A DNA stretch of 64,000 nt from Urophycis tenuis (taxonomy: Eukaryota > Chordata > Actinopteri > Gadiformes > Phycidae), in assembly GCA_036785325.1 (NCBI GenBank), contig JAXIVH010000012.1:8267636-8331635 (forward strand), read 5' to 3'. Both the position numbers and the translations under genes were made by a program. The notes under the pieces are model-generated. The model saw only the letters and a program-made list of their open reading frames with translations, was not told the origin of the DNA and made no database searches. This document shows positions 1-13,800 of the stretch, in pieces; positions within the stretch are counted from its first letter, which is position 1, and every line of letters starts with the position of its first letter.

Positions 1-726
1 CATGATCAAGGAGGTGGATGAAGACCTGGACAACAAGCTCAGCTTTAGAGAGGTGAGGTGGCCAGGAGCAGCCTTGCCTACGGCCCGTTGGAGCTCCTGT
101 GGTGCGGGGCGGTCGAGCTTCAGAGTACACTGACCCGCTCTGTTCTGCCACAGTTCCTACTGATCTTCAGGAAAGCAGCGGCCGGTGAGCTGGCGGAGGA
201 CAGCGGCCTCTGTGTCCTGGCTCGTCTGTCGGAAATCGACGTCTCCACTGAGGGGGTGAAGGGGGCAAAGACGTTCTTTGAAGCAAAGGTAAGGGTTTTT
301 GTAGATTGTTTTTTTATTAAACCGCCGTGGGAGAATTGCAATATAAGGCTAAATGACCCACAGGATTTTGTACAAAATGCATCCACAAACATTTTTTACT
401 TGGTTTGCATTTTTTATCACACTTCTCAAAAATACTTGTGTTTTTATGTCAGGGGTTAATAAAGTACATCTAATTTGTACTTCGGGTATTGAAACGTGAT
501 CCTCACTGGGACAGGGCCTTGGGAGTATCAAAGCAGCAATGGAACCCACGGACCGACAGTAATGTTGGCTAAACACGCTTCACACTCCTGACAGGTACAC
601 GCCATCAACGAAGGCAATCGCTTTGAGGCCGAAATCCGCCAAGAGCAAGAATCCAAAAAGAAGGAGCTGGAGGAGAAGAAGCACAAACAAGCTGCCTTCA
701 GGGAGCTCCAGTCAGCCTTCAAGTAA
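1..726 (+). CDS. efhd2: EF-hand protein D2 (swiprosin-1), C-terminal part; left edge truncated
   Basis: Three coding exons, 1-52, 154-288 and 595-726, join in frame with GT/AG boundaries and end at TAA. The first visible exon carries most of the second EF-hand; its 12-residue loop DEDLDNKLSFRE has acidic residues at 1, 3 and 5 and Glu at 12, as calcium binding needs. It is followed by the family block FLLIFRKAAAGEL, then CVLARLSEIDVS, which fits EFHD2 better than EFHD1. The last exon is a charged coiled-coil tail (EIRQEQESKKKELEEKK) ending in a QSAFK-like terminus. EFHD2 is a cytosolic calcium sensor that binds and bundles F-actin and acts in immune and neuronal signalling (family knowledge). 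The N-terminal region and first EF-hand lie outside the window. Paralogue choice is from remembered sequence comparison. Confidence 0.93.
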
Positions 727-3305
727 CGTTGAAACACTGTATGTCTGCTGAGGTTCCTGGTGCCCCGTACCTCTATCCCCCCCTGCGTTGCTACTGAGTC
801 ATTTCACCTTCTGTCTGTTTCCTCGACATATTGGATTTTCACTTGTGAAGAGTGGTGTCCATATTCATTCTAACTTTGTCTTCATGTAATTAACTTAATT
901 TTTTATATGTGCATGTAAACTGAATTGGCCTGAGGTCCAGTCGATTAGTTTTTTACTTTGATTGGAGAAGGTTTTAACCCTGGTGTACATTTTTTTAAAG
1001 TTTTGGGGGGACGGGCAAGACCGTTAATTTCAGCAAAAAGTACCAGTCACTGTAGTCCATGATTTGTTACTCACTAGGTTTCGTAATCTATAGTTAAAAC
1101 CATCTTGTGGCACTAACCACAAGGCTGACCAATTACAAAACATGACTTGTCCCAGGCATTCAGCTTGCATATAACTAGGTACTTTGAGTCTGAGACATTT
1201 CCAGATCTCACATGAAACGGAACTCGTAATTTATTTTTCAGAATTTCACTGCACTGCCTGACACTGTATTAGCACGGGGCACTCCTTACCCGTGTCCCAA
1301 AAAAGGCAAAAGCCTGAACCAACTAAATACAACATGAGTTTGAGCTACAGTAACTGGTATGGTTTCATGTAACTAGAAAATCCAGAGTATTCAGACATAT
1401 CTATAACCTTGCGTCGTCGAGGCCTTGCCGTCCATGTAATCTATATTAATTTCCATTGTTATGGCAAGTGTTTTAAAGGTCTCCAATTAACTCTAATTGA
1501 ATGTGCTCACCCAGCATAGAAGCGTATAGGGTGGTATAGAGGGGTAAAGGGTGGTATAGAGCGGTGTAGAAGTGGGGTGGTCAATGGAGCCCAAAGATGC
1601 CATCGATATAAAGGCTGATGCAGCTCGTCGATGCGTCTGTATGGTCAGATGTTGCGCAGAAGAAGAATGAAGAAGAAGGCTATTGTAATTCGATCCACAG
1701 CATAATTTGAATGAAGAATGCTATTGTAATTCGATCCACAGCATAGAATATACATTGAATAAAAGATATAATGGACTTGAATGCTAAAAGGGCACCATCA
1801 AGTGTTATCCGTGCAGTGTTGGAATACCATTTAATGTTCACGCCACACCCTTACACATGTCATAGTATTTCCCTATGGCCTAGATTACACACCAGTCTTA
1901 CCCTACAGGGCTTCCCTCATTAAGGTAGTAGGTGTAGTAGGTGTTTTTTTTCCTTCTCTGGATTCTTTTCACTGCAATGGCAATCCCAGTTAGTGTTAGT
2001 ATTGAAGCCCTTTAAACTGACCAGTTATTCTTTTACCTTTCACTTGTGCCATACTTGATGAATCACTGGATTAAATTTATGATGTATTTTTTCCTGGTAG
2101 AAATCAAGTTCCAAATGTATTTGTTGTGTGTAGTGCAATTTGCTGCACTATTTAATTGTAGGTTTCTGATCAGAGTTTATAGTTTGGTGTTGAACATTTC
2201 ATGTTAATGATGCTAATGGTCACTTATCGTGTGTTTTGTGTGCTCCTTCTGCATCGAGCTGCAAAGTACACGAAACAAACTGCACTTAATGTTTTCGATT
2301 TTGTATTCTCACCCGGCACGTGCAAAAAATAATATAGGCCTACTAAATACTTTGTGTCAGTCTCTTGACTGTCTCCGAAAGATTGTAATTGAACTAAAAG
2401 TTCGTTAAGTCACTATCGCGGACGAAAGCCCTTGTATTTGCAGTATTATGAATATTACCGACTGGGTGTTGGTGGCGACTCTCCCGCTTTAAGCCATGTC
2501 ATTGCAGTGAATTGAAGCAGTTGGACCGATGTATTATTCAGCAAAATGTTTCGACCGAATACATTTTCTTAACAACATTCCACTATGAAAGTAGTAGAAG
2601 CTACTAGAGCTTCTAGTAGAGTTTTTCTAGAACACACCGCAATCGCACCCCGGCCGCTAACCACTCCTAACAGGGAGTCCCCCTCAAATAATGTGGTCCT
2701 AGAAACATTCCAGCGGTACTGAGCTGGAAGACGCGTCCACAGAATTCGTCTGACTTGGTTTCCTTAGTAAATGACGTCAGTCTTGGTGTTTATTCAGGTG
2801 CGCGTACGCGTTTTCAGGCGACAGTAAAAGCTACAACTCAAGCCACTGGATGCGGATTATGGGAAAAATTGCATAGTGCAGGGTTAAGGGATTCAATTTG
2901 AAGGAAAAAAACACACCCTGAACTTTGAGAGTGATTGTTATCTTATCGTTGGACAATAAATGGAGTGTTTGAGACTAGCTTTCAGTTGTCTCTGGCTGTT
3001 ATATGGTTTTTATTGTTAATTGCTCCTCTGTTCCTTGATTTAATTTAGTCAAATTAAGCTGGCTTTACATTCCGACATTCTACTGTTACAGTAATCCTAA
3101 TGGAACAATGAGCGGGGTATATTTTGCAATGCGTCAAGTACATTTGTTTTCTTCAGTGTATTTTAATCTTTAACTGGACCTTATTTTTTACAAAGTTGAT
3201 CTAATTGTGATAAAGGTTTTTCTACTGATTTATATATGGTTATCTTTTGGGCTTCAAACCACTGACTTGTATGCTGGTAACAATAAACAAGAACAATCGA
3301 TTTCT
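727..3305 (+). other. efhd2: Probable efhd2 3' UTR
   Basis: AT-rich sequence with no convincing ORF after the efhd2 stop. Canonical AATAAA signals lie at 2955-2960 and 3282-3287, so transcripts probably end near 2.98 or 3.31 kb. It contains two small local duplications: a GGTGGTATAGAG-type repeat at about 1520-1575, and a 26-bp segment starting GCTATTGTAATTCGATCC that occurs twice between 1678 and 1745. UTR extent is inferred from the signals only. Confidence 0.5.
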
Positions 3306-4855
3306 TTCTTTTCTTTCTGTGTTGATGGCAGTCATTTCAAGTTGGCCTTTGTTTTATCTCCTAACGAATAATTGTGTTTTTAAATCTTAATTTATAAGCG
3401 ACACGTTTCGACAACGGCTCACTTGATGATGGATACTGTGCTCGTATGCACGTGGTTGCTTCCCATGAAACTCTGGGGACCTCATTTCCTGGAGTACCTC
3501 AAGAAATGTAAACACAACATTTTTACTTTCGCCTGGAGCCACTTTGATGGTAGATTATTTACACAACCAATTACCGAGACACGCGTATTAACTCCCAAGA
3601 GTTAATTGATATATTTACTATATATAATATATACTGTATATAGGACTTGAACTATAGTACAACACTTAAGTCACAGTACTTAAGTCGTTTTTTGTAGTAG
3701 GCCTATCTGTACTTATTTCTGTAAACTTTTACCGACAAAAAGTATATATTGTTCTTTTACTCCAATAAATTTGCAGTGTAAAACATTTTTATCTCAATTT
3801 ACAAAAAATCAGTGTTTAAATTTGGCCGGCTGCATTACTTTTCTTCAAGGCTGTAAAAAAGGAAACGCTACGCCCGTTCCCCGCTCGACCAATCAGTGAT
3901 GAGATGATGTGATTAGGCAAAGAAGGGCAATGCGCTGCTGAGCTCCCGGCAGACTGCGCGTCTTCGTGTAAGCGCAGGTCATTGGCCGACCAAACGGGCA
4001 CGCACGGTTGTGTCCGCGCAGCGACGTGGATCTTCGCGGATCTTCACTGACTTGCAGGACACATAAGTATGAACATAAGTATTAGGCCTATAGCCAGTTT
4101 ATTGCTGGCTATCCCCCTTGACATCACTTAGATCATTTAGATAATGTCTTGATACGTGTTGTGCTTTAGAAATGCGTGATGTATCTATTGCAATGCGTCA
4201 CAAACGGTATTAGAGATTAAATGCATGGATATATCTGGACAACCCCCCAGACGATCCCACGCTACCCCCAGACGTCATCAAATTGCGTCTTGTGTTATTG
4301 TTTTGATTGAGAGAGCCCAAAAGGCACACATTATACCTTTATAATGTACACCTTGATAACCCCTTAATAACATCATAAGAGGTCAACTTGGGACTTGTAT
4401 TGTCCATCAATTTCAGTATAAGTAGAATTTTAAATGTTAAAAAAATGCTACAAAAACTACAATTACAAAGAAAAGCTAGGCAATTAAAGTAAATTGAGGA
4501 GTTGCTATTCATTACTTAACCCCCCTGAGTTTTTCTTTATTGAATTGTTAAAGACACGTCTCCTCATCATTGCCTTATGTAATGGTGCCCCCCAGCGGTT
4601 TCAGTGAAGGTAGAGGCTCTCGGGTGACACAACACTGAGTGGTGTGCGTGTCAGTTTGAGAGGATGGTGGATGTTCACAGAGGATTCACTACGAAGCACT
4701 TGAGGACTCTTTCATCACAGGTATGATGAAACACATACTATTTTTGTAATACTTATCAGCACACGCATTTAAGCATGCTTGCCATGGTGTTAGTACATGA
4801 AGTACTTCCATTGGTTATGTGTGAAAAGTGTTTATGTGTTATGTATGTAGTTTGT
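3306..4855. other. Intergenic, no gene recognised
   Basis: AT-rich unique-looking sequence. A possible untranslated first exon of the FAM107-like gene may end at the donor-like CACAG/GTATGA near 4720, but nothing else supports it. Otherwise I see no feature. Confidence 0.4.
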
Positions 4856-4963
<108 letters not shown>

Positions 4964-5252
4964 AATGCATGGATATTTGATTTAGACTATATGTAACAGC
5001 TTAATCGGTTTTAGCATGAGTAGGCCCAAACGGATAAGATTGCTGTCTTTATTTAAAAGGTATCTGTTATTTCGGCCTCTCCTCTTTCCAGGCATTCTTT
5101 CCAACCCCCCTCCCCACTCTGCCCCCCACAACTGCTGGCCGGCAGCCAGCATGTAGAAAGCGCTGAGCCTGCGGGGTCAGTGTCCGAGACTATCCTCCAT
5201 AACCTCTTCTGCTGCCTTGTTGTTGCCACCGAGCATAAACCCTGCAGTCACC

Positions 5253-7271
5253 ATGTCCTTTAGCGGCTCTTCTTCAAACTATGCCCGCACTCATTCTCAG
5301 TGGCACCTTAGGATGAGAGGTCAGTTTTCAGCGTCATAGCTTAACCCTATGAAACAAGAAGGATTTTCCTCTCGTGGTCCGTGAGGAACGTGTCTCAGCA
5401 ATTGATTTCTGATTTGTCTCCCTGTAGATAATGGGGAGAAGGATGATGGTTATAGCAGCTCAGCTGACTTCTCCTCGGGTCGGGCGACTCCCACTAAAGC
5501 TCTTAGGACCCACCAAGAGCTACACAAAGAATTGCTATTGGCCCACAAAAAGTAGGCTACACAGATGAAACACATTTATGAAACGATGTCTTACTTAATT
5601 TGATAGAAGTCAAATCTCTTCTCATGGCCACTTGTTTTGTGACTGTTGTAAGAGGACACAGTGCCTTGCTCATGGTTTATGTAATACTGGCCTCATTAAG
5701 TATGCATTAGGCTTTCTCACTCACTCCCAAGCATGTGTGTTCTCAAACTGCAATCATACACCTTCTCTACGCAGTGCTCCAGTTCGTGCCACTGAAAGCT
5801 ATCGTTGGTCAATTCATTGGGCAAATCATTCTTTTGATTTGACTCCATTTTGATTTTATCCAAATCAATTAAACTAAAAATGTAATAGAATTTAAACCAA
5901 CTGCTGCGTTTAGGTTGAGTTGAAGAAAAATCTGATCTGAATCTGAGCCTTCCCAGTTACTTAATATGAAATGGCACATTCTGAGCCCTTGGGTGCATTA
6001 TAAGAACACATCTATCTGAATCTTACACATTGCGACTTTAATCTCAATCAAGATTTTGAATGTTGCATAAAGCATTGTAATCACCCGCTTTGCATATGCA
6101 CTCGGGTCCAAAATGGTGAACTTATCCTTTAAGTAGAAGGAGTAGGGTGGTGATTACGTTCACTGGGCCGTATTAGCTTGGACACCTCTCTCTAATTGCA
6201 CATTGTGGACAGGGGACTGGTGCTGAGCAGCAAGCCGGAGCTGCACAAGGTGCTGGAGAGAAGGAAGAAGCAGCTGTCAGAGAGGTCAGAGGACGAGGAC
6301 ACCAAGACTCCGCTGGAGAGGGTGTTGTTAAAACGTCAACAGACACATCTTGAGGTGACGCTGCCAGAGCTTCTTCGTAAAGATGCACACAAAACCGGCA
6401 CCGATCCATACACTCAAATACATGCATTTAGAGGACCAGGATGATTCAACCGCGGTGATGGAATCCGCTGCGGTGTTTGTAACGTCAGTTCGGAGAGAGG
6501 GAGACACTGGGATGGTTTCGAGACACTGGTATCATCTCTCGTGGCTTCGCTGAGAAGCCAGGTGAACCCTAGAACATTTGTTTTCCACGGTGGTGCTTCC
6601 ACTAGTCAGTTGCGGTTAGTTGAGAAATGACAACGCAATGGAAATGAGGCTGCGGCAAGCAACCTCATTTCCATGACATTTACATCCCAACCCTTTGCAG
6701 TGAGTCATTTTTCTTCAAGGGTTTATAATTTATGTGATGTGGAAAGAACTCTATTACATATAGTCTGAATTAATATGAATATAAAGTTAATTGATGTATG
6801 ATCCAAAGGCCAAATCGGCAGCCAGTATAATGTGTGTGTGTGTATATATATACATATACAGTATATGTCTATGCCGAGTGCCACCCAAAGGACAGTGAGC
6901 AGGAGATATCCTTTACAGCTGCTTCCCCACAGCTGCCTCCTCCAGGGGGGGTCCACTCATCGCTGAGCTCCTCATGCTATCCCAGGGAGTGAACACGGCC
7001 TCCCTGCGGCCAAAACCCAGAGATTTGCATCCTTCCTGGATGGCTCCGTTCACTCACTACAATGTTTACACAGCTTCAAAGTATGAAGGGGCCCTTAATG
7101 AAACAACATGTTAATTTTGGTTTGCTTTACTTTTTTCGGCAGAGGGAAAAAAAGCATGAACAGCAGTTATGGGAGGAAGCTGAGCTGTTTGAATTTGTCA
7201 GAGTTCGTCAAAATTTGAGAAAGATCCAGACACCAAACAAGGCTTCTGATACTCAAGCCAATGAGGATTGA
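5253..7271 (+). CDS. FAM107-family actin-associated protein, divergent member
   Basis: Four coding exons (5253-5319, 5428-5551, 6213-6354, 7143-7271) join in frame to 153 aa. ATG 5253 sits in a CACCATGT context, and the exon begins after an acceptor near 5091. The N terminus (about 1-40) is Ser/Gly-rich and unlike known members. Then come the family blocks THQELHKELLLAHKKGL, SKPELHKVLERRKKQ, PLERVLLKRQQ and FEFVRVRQNLRKIQ. These match FAM107A (DRR1/TU3A) and FAM107B, short stress- and hypoxia-linked proteins; DRR1 binds actin. The central part should be helical. SKPELxxVLE, PLExxLLxRQQ and the VRxNLR end look slightly closer to FAM107A than FAM107B, but the N-terminal NPVK motif and the APEF motif before the C-terminal block are absent. 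It may be a fish-specific third paralogue, so no symbol is given. Confidence 0.82.
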
Positions 7272-8460
7272 AGAATGAAGTTTTCCTTGATGGTTACCGC
7301 AGTGCAAAGCAGCCTGACTGTACAGATGGACCAGACCTGATGGCTGCAACTTACTGCGGCCACCAAGACCTACCAAGACCCAGTGACGATTCTTTAATTC
7401 CTTTGAAATGTAGGTGTCGATAGAACAGCTGCACGAGCCGCAGCTATTTAAAGATACAAGGAACTATTTCACATCTGTCTGTGGGGACCAACAATTGCTA
7501 ACAGTGGGCGGAGCACTTGAGTTGTCTTGAAATTCATTTTCTTGATTTGCAACATAAAAAGCTTTAGTTGAAATCTGCTGTACGTATCTCATGTCATAAA
7601 CGGGTCTATGTCTTGGTCAGGAGGAAAGCCAATACTGAGTGATCCAGGATCAGTTAACCCAGCCAGATCATGTTGCAGTATTTAAAGAAAACGTAGGATA
7701 GGATCACCCCGATGCAGATTTAGACTTTACAAGATGACCGGATCCTGATGATCAGCTCCACCTACTTTATGTAAAGAATACAGGAATCATTGACATAGTG
7801 CCACTTCTTCAGAATGAATGGAAAACGTCAAGTTCTAAGTTAGTTCGAATGCACTGTCCTTTTTTCATTCAGATAACCAATTGGATTGAATCTCAATGTG
7901 GTTAGGAAGGGTAAAGCAGTATTTAGCAGACGCTTTTGTCAAACTTTTGGTCCGACTTACAATCAGTACATTTGTGGGGTTCGACATGTGGAGGAGGGGG
8001 CTCAAGGGGATCGAACCGCTGACCCTAAGGTTAGTGGATGACCCGCTCTGTCCACCCAATCTACCTACTGAGCTACTGCAACTGCTGTACACCTGCCTCC
8101 AGGTGTACAGCAGGAATATTGGGGCTGACCAGAATGCTGGGACCCTAGACCACTATTCTGGATTGCGGCTGATACTTACCTAGTTATTTTTCACTTAAAA
8201 ATGTTCTTCCTAATAACCCATCTGAATGGCATTGTTGTTGATCTCTAGATTCAGATTGTGTCTTGTTTCACTATTATTCTGCATCTGATTTAGATTAGTT
8301 TTAGACCAGTTTTAATGTTTAAGTTTTACTTGCTTTACCTTCTCAGTTGTTTCCATGTACTCGGTTCTATCATCATCTGCATTGATCATCATACATCAGA
8401 ATTATCATTTATGCTCCTGTTGGAAATATGAAGTATTGAATAAATTCCTCATCATTTACC
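7272..8460 (+). other. Probable 3' UTR of the FAM107-like gene
   Basis: No further exon is recognisable after the TGA at 7269-7271. An AATAAA at 8439-8444 is the first strong polyadenylation signal, suggesting a UTR of about 1.2 kb that includes an antisense SINE remnant (7917-8092). Confidence 0.45.
7917..8092 (-). mobile_element. tRNA-derived SINE remnant, copy A
   Basis: Read on the minus strand it has an RNA-polymerase-III A-box-like TAGCTCAGTAGGTAGA and a B-box-like GCGGTTCGATCC, followed by a body. It ends in the complement of TTAGCAGACGCTTTTGTC, the 3' tail typical of many fish SINEs and L2-type LINEs. The same order of blocks recurs at 26911-27196. Degenerate and without an obvious tail repeat, so probably old. 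Confidence 0.7.
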
Positions 8461-9514
8461 ATTATAATGGCTAGTATCGATGGGCCAGATATCTGATGAT
8501 GTTCAACACACACTCTTACTCAAAATAAAAGCTAATTGTTACAGGGATACACTCTCAACTAAGCAAGCACAAACAGGGAGAGAATTCAGAATCAGAGGAG
8601 ATGGGTTTACTGAAGGTTCAATCACTTACAACAATCCCAGCTGGTCCATGGAGCCATCGAAGCAGAATTACATTTATCCAAACTCTTAACTCCTCCTGTG
8701 GTGGAGCTAAAACTCTTGCTCCACCTTTTGGTCCTGCGACAGTGATACAGCATGTTTTCAAACATAGCTTTGTTACCAATACTTGTTAATGTCAATGTGT
8801 TAATCTCCCATCCTGTTGCATCTCCTTTTGGACATGTTGGTGAATTCATTGCCAGCGAAAGACTCCCTGCCAGCCTCTCTTTGACTTCTGTCCTGCTTCT
8901 CATTATGTTCTCACACAATACCATTTTCATTGTCTTTGTGTTTTCCTATTCTACTTCATTCTTTTTCTCTGATAGCTTTTTCTTTGATCATAGTTTGTCT
9001 AAGAAATAATGCTAAATAGCCTTCAATAGGTAGTTAATATAATGGTTATATAACGTTGTAACATTGCATTAACTACAATGATTTATTCATACGATACACA
9101 CACTGCCAACACTGTGATACTTCCAACACACAGGATGGCCCTAAGCAGTCTTTGATGTGTTGTGAGCCAGGAGAAGACTCAAAAGAGCTGAGGATAATCT
9201 TTTGAACACAGAGAGTTGGCTTTGAGTGACCACATTTGTTGCCAGAGAGAGATCAATTTCAATTAATAAGAACATAAACTGTATTTGAAGCTACAAGGCC
9301 TTGGCAAAAATCTGTGGCCCATGAACAGCGATATCGGCCACAGGGGAAGATCAAGGCCCTTAGGAAAGAAGGGTATCAAACAGTGATCAAACTGAAAAGA
9401 TTTGTGAGAACATTCTGATCTCACAAGTACATTCTATTCATTGCCCCCCCCCCCCCCAAAAAAAAAAATATATAGATTTTTTTTTTTAATATATTGTTTT
9501 TTTGTTTTATTTTT
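8461..9514. other. Intergenic, no gene recognised
   Basis: AT-rich sequence with only short chance ORFs. A C-run (9444-9457) followed by an A-run lies just before the GATA tract. Confidence 0.4.
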
Positions 9515-9581
<67 letters not shown>

Positions 9582-9594
9582 GGATAGATAGATA
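9515..9594. repeat. (GATA)n microsatellite
   Basis: Twenty GATA tetranucleotides with one TGGATA interruption. Flanked on the left by C-, A- and T-homopolymers. Confidence 0.97.
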
Positions 9595-10899
9595 TTGTTT
9601 AGCGTGCGTGTGCGTGAGACTGAGCACGCGCGTGCGTGTGCGCCTACAACGTGCGTGCGTATAACTTTCCGTATAAATGTACTTCCTTCTTTTCTTGTAT
9701 ACAGTTGTATACAGTTTACGAAACACACCATACATGTTTGCGTTCTGATGGGGGGGGGGGGGGGGCTAACCGAAGGAAGGGAAACGTGACCGAAAGACCA
9801 TCCACTTCAAAGTGACGACACAGAAGCCCTTATACATAGTATTTATCAGTACACTATGGACTTATTGCTTCAACGTGTCGGTTTCCTCTATGAATAATGA
9901 ATTGGTGTACCACGTGGTGTACGTGTGTATGCGTGGTGTGTGTATGTGATTGAGCGTGTGTGTGTGTGTGCGCGCGTGTGTATGTATGTGTGTGTTAGTG
10001 TGTGTGTGTGGGGCTGCAGATTCTTTTGTTCCAAATCAATCAAAAACGAGGAAGACGGACAAGCGCGAGAGCTGCTACATCGGGAATCACTGGTCGGTTA
10101 TTAATCCGCACGTTTTATTGCTTTAAAAAGTCACGTCCTCGTGGATGGACTTAACTTGACTTTGTCTCGAAATGCGTTCGTATCGTCGTGAAAATATGTA
10201 GAAAGTTTGTTTTTTTATCACGTAGCGTACAGAATGTGTCGCTCGGTCGCTTCTTTGTTTAGGTTGCCCGGTTAGCTTAGACTGGAAACGTAGCCGCTCC
10301 GCCAGCCTACTAATTCATTTGAGATATTACTCATTTTTATATATGAATCATTTTAAACACCAACCGGATGTTGTTCTTTGCATATTACTTAGCGGCAGGT
10401 CGGACTGTGTATTGGTGGGGTTTCCAGGGGGTTATTCGCGTTAGTTTTGAAGTAAGCTAACCGGCTAGTCTGCTCAGTGAACAAAGACCGGGACGTCTTG
10501 TCAGCCTAGCCTGAAGCTACTCAGGAAACTTGGGACGAAAAGCGGTCCGCCGGACGACTAATGCTTCGTTGGTCACCCATGTGTTTAAAAAGTTCGCAGT
10601 GGGGTTTCTATGAAATGTTATGAAATGTTGATTCTATACGCGGTAAAAGGGGAACGCGTGTAAATGAGAAGGGAACTAGCATGCCGTATCACAATATGCT
10701 AATAGTCAGTCGTCCTCGTTGATTTCCATATGTGTTCAAAGCACACTGCTGTGTTTGTCATGTGCGGGGTTGAAAAGTGAAAGTGCAGTCTGAAAAGGCC
10801 GTGAGCGTTTTGGTCTCCTCTAAATGTTATCGTGTCAACCACCATCCACAAAAGTGCTTCTACCCCCCTCCTCTCCCCTGACAGTCTGGACGTGTAAAG
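9595..10899 (+). promoter_or_regulatory. rcc2: rcc2 upstream region with probable untranslated first exon
   Basis: Holds a G-homopolymer near 9751-9764 and a GT-rich stretch (about 9925-10012), then more balanced sequence. A pyrimidine-rich acceptor, CTCCCCTGACAG, ends 16 bp before the rcc2 ATG. The start codon therefore lies in the second exon, and a non-coding first exon should sit somewhere in about 10030-10650. Its exact limits cannot be read from sequence. Confidence 0.4.
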
Positions 10900-13800
10900 A
10901 TGCCTCGCAAGAAGGCGGCCGAGGTCTCGGGGAATGGTGGCGTCAAGAAGAAGCGAGCAGGTGGCAAAAGAAAAGAGAGGGACTTCAGCAGCGATGATGA
11001 ATTTGACTACGAGCAGGAGAACAACAAGAAACCCGGAAGACCCACAGCCAAGGCTGGCCTCCAGCCAGTCACTGTAGCAGATGACGTCAAGGAAAAAATT
11101 GTGAGTAAACTCGCAGATTCTCGCAAACACAGCATCTTTTCAACATCTGGTATTCTAATGGCGCCCCTCAAGGTTGAGTAGGTCACCACAACCTCTCTTT
11201 AAATGATAACATTGCATTGTGAATTAGTCATTGGGAACATAGCTAATGATACAGGTTTTGCCCCAGGAGTGAGCTGAGCTCCAAGGATGGTAAGTCAGGT
11301 TGAGCTGTTGCTCTTCTCAATACTTGGGTCCTAGTTTTTGCTCAGTTTTGACAGTCAAGTGGTCTTTCTGAAGATCCCAGTCTATCTGTGGATCTGGCAC
11401 AGAGTTCTTGAATCATCAGACTAGATGGTTGAGATTGTTACAACCCATGAAGGTGGTTCTTCTATGCGACTGTCTTAAGATGTGCATAGTATACCATGAG
11501 TTACAATAATTACTATGGCACACCCTTTTAAACTTGTTTACAATGTGGCCACACACAAAGGGAATGGGAAAGTCTATGCCAATGTTGTTATAGTTATGAG
11601 TTGTTTGCATTAAGGAGACATTAATTTAAGTAAATTACCACCACAGAAGGTGGGTCCCTATGCTACAGCATAACCCATACATACCCCTGTGGTTCACATG
11701 CATATGCACATACAGAATTGTAAGCTAACTTGAGTGCGTTTCAAGAACTGTGATTGGCTTGCTTCACCTTTCCTTCTCCAGATCAAGCGGATAGCTGAGG
11801 TTGCAAAAATGTTGATTTGTTGGACGCATCTTCACAATTTAAAGACCAGATGTTTCTGATGCAAGACCTTTATAATTGTCAGTTGTCTGCAGGCACATTG
11901 ACTAAAACCATAAATGTGAAAACCAGTGTAGACGTCCTTGGTGTACCTACTGCAACAATTCGACAGAGAGGAGTGTAGTTCAAGAGATATCTTGTGCCTG
12001 AAGCAGTCCTGCTAATTTCTCCCCCTCATCATCAACCAATGTGACCCTTTGGTCTGTCGACAGGGCTCTTGGGATCGGCTCAATGGCTCTTTTCTGAAAG
12101 GTGGAGTAATTTCAACCAGGTGTTGCTTGTTAACCGTTGTCTGTGCCGGTGAGATGCGGTGCAGAACCCCACACCGGTGTCCTTATCTACAAATTGTTCA
12201 CGCCAGCGTGCCGTGATGACATTTTCAGAACAAAACGGAAAAGAAAATGAATGTTTGTGTCAGGAGCCGGGAACATGTCGGCCTCGGTTATCGTTTAGTG
12301 TCACGCAAACGCCACAAAATGGCAGCTGTACAGCCGTTTCTGCTCTGCAGCGTGCTCTAAATTAAATTCATAGGGTCCTCATCACATGACCTCAGGATAT
12401 GGATGTGGCTCCAAGTATTGGCCAGGGTAACATAGAAGCAGTCATCATTTTATGTAGCAGTGACTTTTTTTTATTTCCACTTTTTCACTGATTGCATTTT
12501 GCTCACTGATTAGGCCTGCCGTAACATAATAGTTTGTTGATTTTTAGCATGTCTCTGCCAACCTATGGAGTATCTAAGACGCCATAATTTCTCACCAGAA
12601 CTTCTCTAGTTAGTGCTCCTAAGTGTCGAGTTGGAATCACAAATGCTTTTTGCAATATGCTTTCATTTTGTTTTGTTGTGTTTTTTTCTTCCCGTTTATC
12701 AAGTCAATAATTTAATCTGCACCAGAAATGTAATGTTTTTGTATATATTCTTTATTGTCATTACACAAATGTCTGTTATTTAATTTCCCCTGTTCTTTTT
12801 TTGTTTGTTTGTTATGTGTGTTGTTAGGGATCACCCTAAATTCAAAATAATGACCATTGGTTACTACTACTTTTCTGTTATTTTACAGAAACTGGAGTAC
12901 CCCAAGGTTAAAGGTCAGCTGGTTATCTTTGGAGCAACTAACTGGGATTTAATTGGTAGAAAGGAGGTGCCCAAGCAACAAGGTATAATAAACCTAGCAA
13001 TGTTTGTTCTTTCTGCATTTTATACCATTGGCTATATTTGGCTGTGTCTATTGGGTGACATGATTTTATATTTATAATGAGCAAAATACTTGAAAGAGTA
13101 TTTTGAAAAAACATGTGCTTCACATAAGTTCAAATAGGCTACTGGCAGGCTCTCAGGCTTTTGTCATGTGTTGTATTTACACTTGTAAGGTAGTCACTAT
13201 TTCCCAGTATGTTCAAACAGGGGATGCTTGCTTGCTCCATGCCGACGGCTTTCCTAAACATTTGCAGCCGCGTACCGCAACCTGGGCCAGAACCTGTGGG
13301 GCCCGCACCGCTACGGCTGCCTGAACGACGTCCAGGTCAGCTGCGTGTTCTCCGGCCCCTGCGCCGCCCACAGCCTCCTCATCACCACGGAGGGGAAGCT
13401 GTGGAGCTGGGGTAAGACTCACCTTCATGTCTACTGTGACGCTCTGCGCTCCAGACCCGGCGCGAAGAATTACCATTTTACTTTCTTGTCTGTTGGGTGA
13501 TTTTTTGTCAGTGAGGCTCGGTTTGAATATTTCAATCACCCAAAGGTGTTTCTGTGATTAGGGTGCCCGTCTGTGTTTTGGAGGCCTAATTTCTATCATT
13601 TCGTGGTTATCTTTGAGATTGGTGTAGAGACAAATGCGGCAAAGCCTACAGGGAATCCGTCTCCTTTGTTGATTCCACAGTCTTGGGCATGAACATGTGA
13701 TGATGTATGGGTGGTAGTGTCAGGTGCATAGACTGATGCATAGACGACTTGAGTGGCTGTCTATGTCTATGGCCCCTTCCTTGGCCAATCAGAAGTAAAC

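Noticed and set aside
7896..8183. 95-codon ORF over 7.9-8.2 kb
   Set aside because: Lies on the SINE remnant; a related SINE copy gives a similar chance ORF at 27089-27328.
9421..9735. Minus-strand ORFs with Ile-Tyr-Leu-Ser repeats
   Set aside because: Translation of the GATA microsatellite.
13213..13539. 108-codon minus-strand ORF over rcc2 exon 3
   Set aside because: Antisense shadow of a GC-rich coding exon whose plus-strand frame clearly encodes RCC1 repeats.
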